From Hyphomicrobiales bacterium (lineage in GTDB: Bacteria > Pseudomonadota > Alphaproteobacteria > Rhizobiales > JAJFHB01): a stretch of 64,000 nucleotides of DNA. Position numbers and translations under genes: made by a program. The notes below the pieces were generated by a model that saw only the letters and a list, made by a program, of their open reading frames with translations, did not search any database and was not told the DNA's origin. How positions within the stretch are numbered: position 1 is the stretch's first letter; every line of letters starts with the position of its first letter. The stretch covers positions 80,900-144,899 of the forward strand of contig JAJFHE010000019.1 in NCBI GenBank assembly GCA_021775755.1. The letters run 5' to 3'. Shown here one piece after another: positions 63,862 through 64,000 of the stretch.

Positions 63862-64000
63862 ATGACCACATCGAGCAAATGGCTTCGCCGGGCTCTTCTG
63901 GGTGGCGTGGCGCTTGGCGTTACGGTAACCGGAGCACAGGCCGACGAGTTGAGCGCTTTGAAGGCTCAGCTTGAGGCCCTTCAGTCCCGCGTAAACCAGA
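63862..64000 (+). CDS. Porin, N-terminus only (cut by window edge)
   Basis: The frame opens at ATG 63862 after AGGGGAATACAC and stays open to the window edge. The 46 residues comprise a signal peptide (SKWLRRALLGGVALGVTVTG, cleaved near AQA-DE) followed by ELSALKAQLEALQSRV, the short coiled-coil-like segment often found at the start of Rhizobiales porins. The beta-barrel lies beyond the window, so the class is inferred from the N-terminus only. Confidence 0.65.
   Translation, partial: MTTSSKWLRRALLGGVALGVTVTGAQADELSALKAQLEALQSRVNQ

Overview
The window is a 64 kb piece of a GC-rich alphaproteobacterial chromosome, most likely from the order Hyphomicrobiales (Rhizobiales). The evidence is gene content and order: rpoZ, rsh, pyrE, a DUF2062 gene, acpS, lepB, rnc, era and recO run head to tail on the minus strand (44.8 to 36.9 kb); smpB and dapA lie close to a soluble lytic transglycosylase gene; bpt is present; and a rhizobial-type porin begins at the right edge. 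The genus cannot be named from the sequence.

Left part (0 to 27.3 kb). A cut alpha/beta hydrolase and two small genes are followed by a translationally coupled pair (a 3-hydroxyisobutyrate dehydrogenase-like enzyme and an ornithine/lysine decarboxylase), a threonine dehydratase, an SLC13-type permease with RCK_C domains, bpt, and a 1352-residue exported protein that joins peptidoglycan-binding, PAN-like and WD40 parts. From 19.1 down to 11.5 kb is a tightly coupled seven-gene operon that reads as aerobic CoA-dependent degradation of 2-aminobenzoate (anthranilate): a fused monooxygenase/reductase, SDR, MarR regulator, enoyl-CoA hydratase, acyl-CoA dehydrogenase, aryl-CoA ligase and RidA. A strong palindrome in front of it is a good MarR operator candidate. 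Next comes an AT-richer two-gene insert (19.9 to 24.5 kb) encoding an unknown 319-residue protein and a 1186-residue beta-helix-like protein with a C-terminal membrane module. ytoQ and parC follow.

Middle part (27.4 to 36.8 kb). A histone-deacetylase-like amidohydrolase heads an operon with a complete branched-chain-amino-acid-type (HAAT) ABC importer. It is divergent from a LuxR-type regulator across a perfect 18-bp palindrome. Beyond the regulator lie a second RidA, a fumarylacetoacetase-fold hydratase and an acetoacetate-decarboxylase-like enzyme. This looks like an uptake and catabolic locus whose substrate cannot be read from the sequence.

Right part (36.9 to 64 kb). Housekeeping genes (recO to rpoZ, an EamA transporter, an L,D-transpeptidase, folK, a NYN-domain gene, a family 5 uracil-DNA glycosylase, smpB, dapA) are separated by repeat-rich intergenic DNA. 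Between dapA and the lytic transglycosylase lies an AT-rich genomic island (about 51.3 to 57.4 kb). It holds a ParA-like three-gene operon, a decayed tyrosine integrase, and an operon of a large GNAT-PIN fusion protein with an ASCH-domain partner. These two island operons and the beta-helix insert are the best candidates for undescribed systems. The window ends with a TPR-sulfotransferase, an alpha/beta hydrolase and the start of a porin gene. I saw no tRNA, rRNA or CRISPR array.
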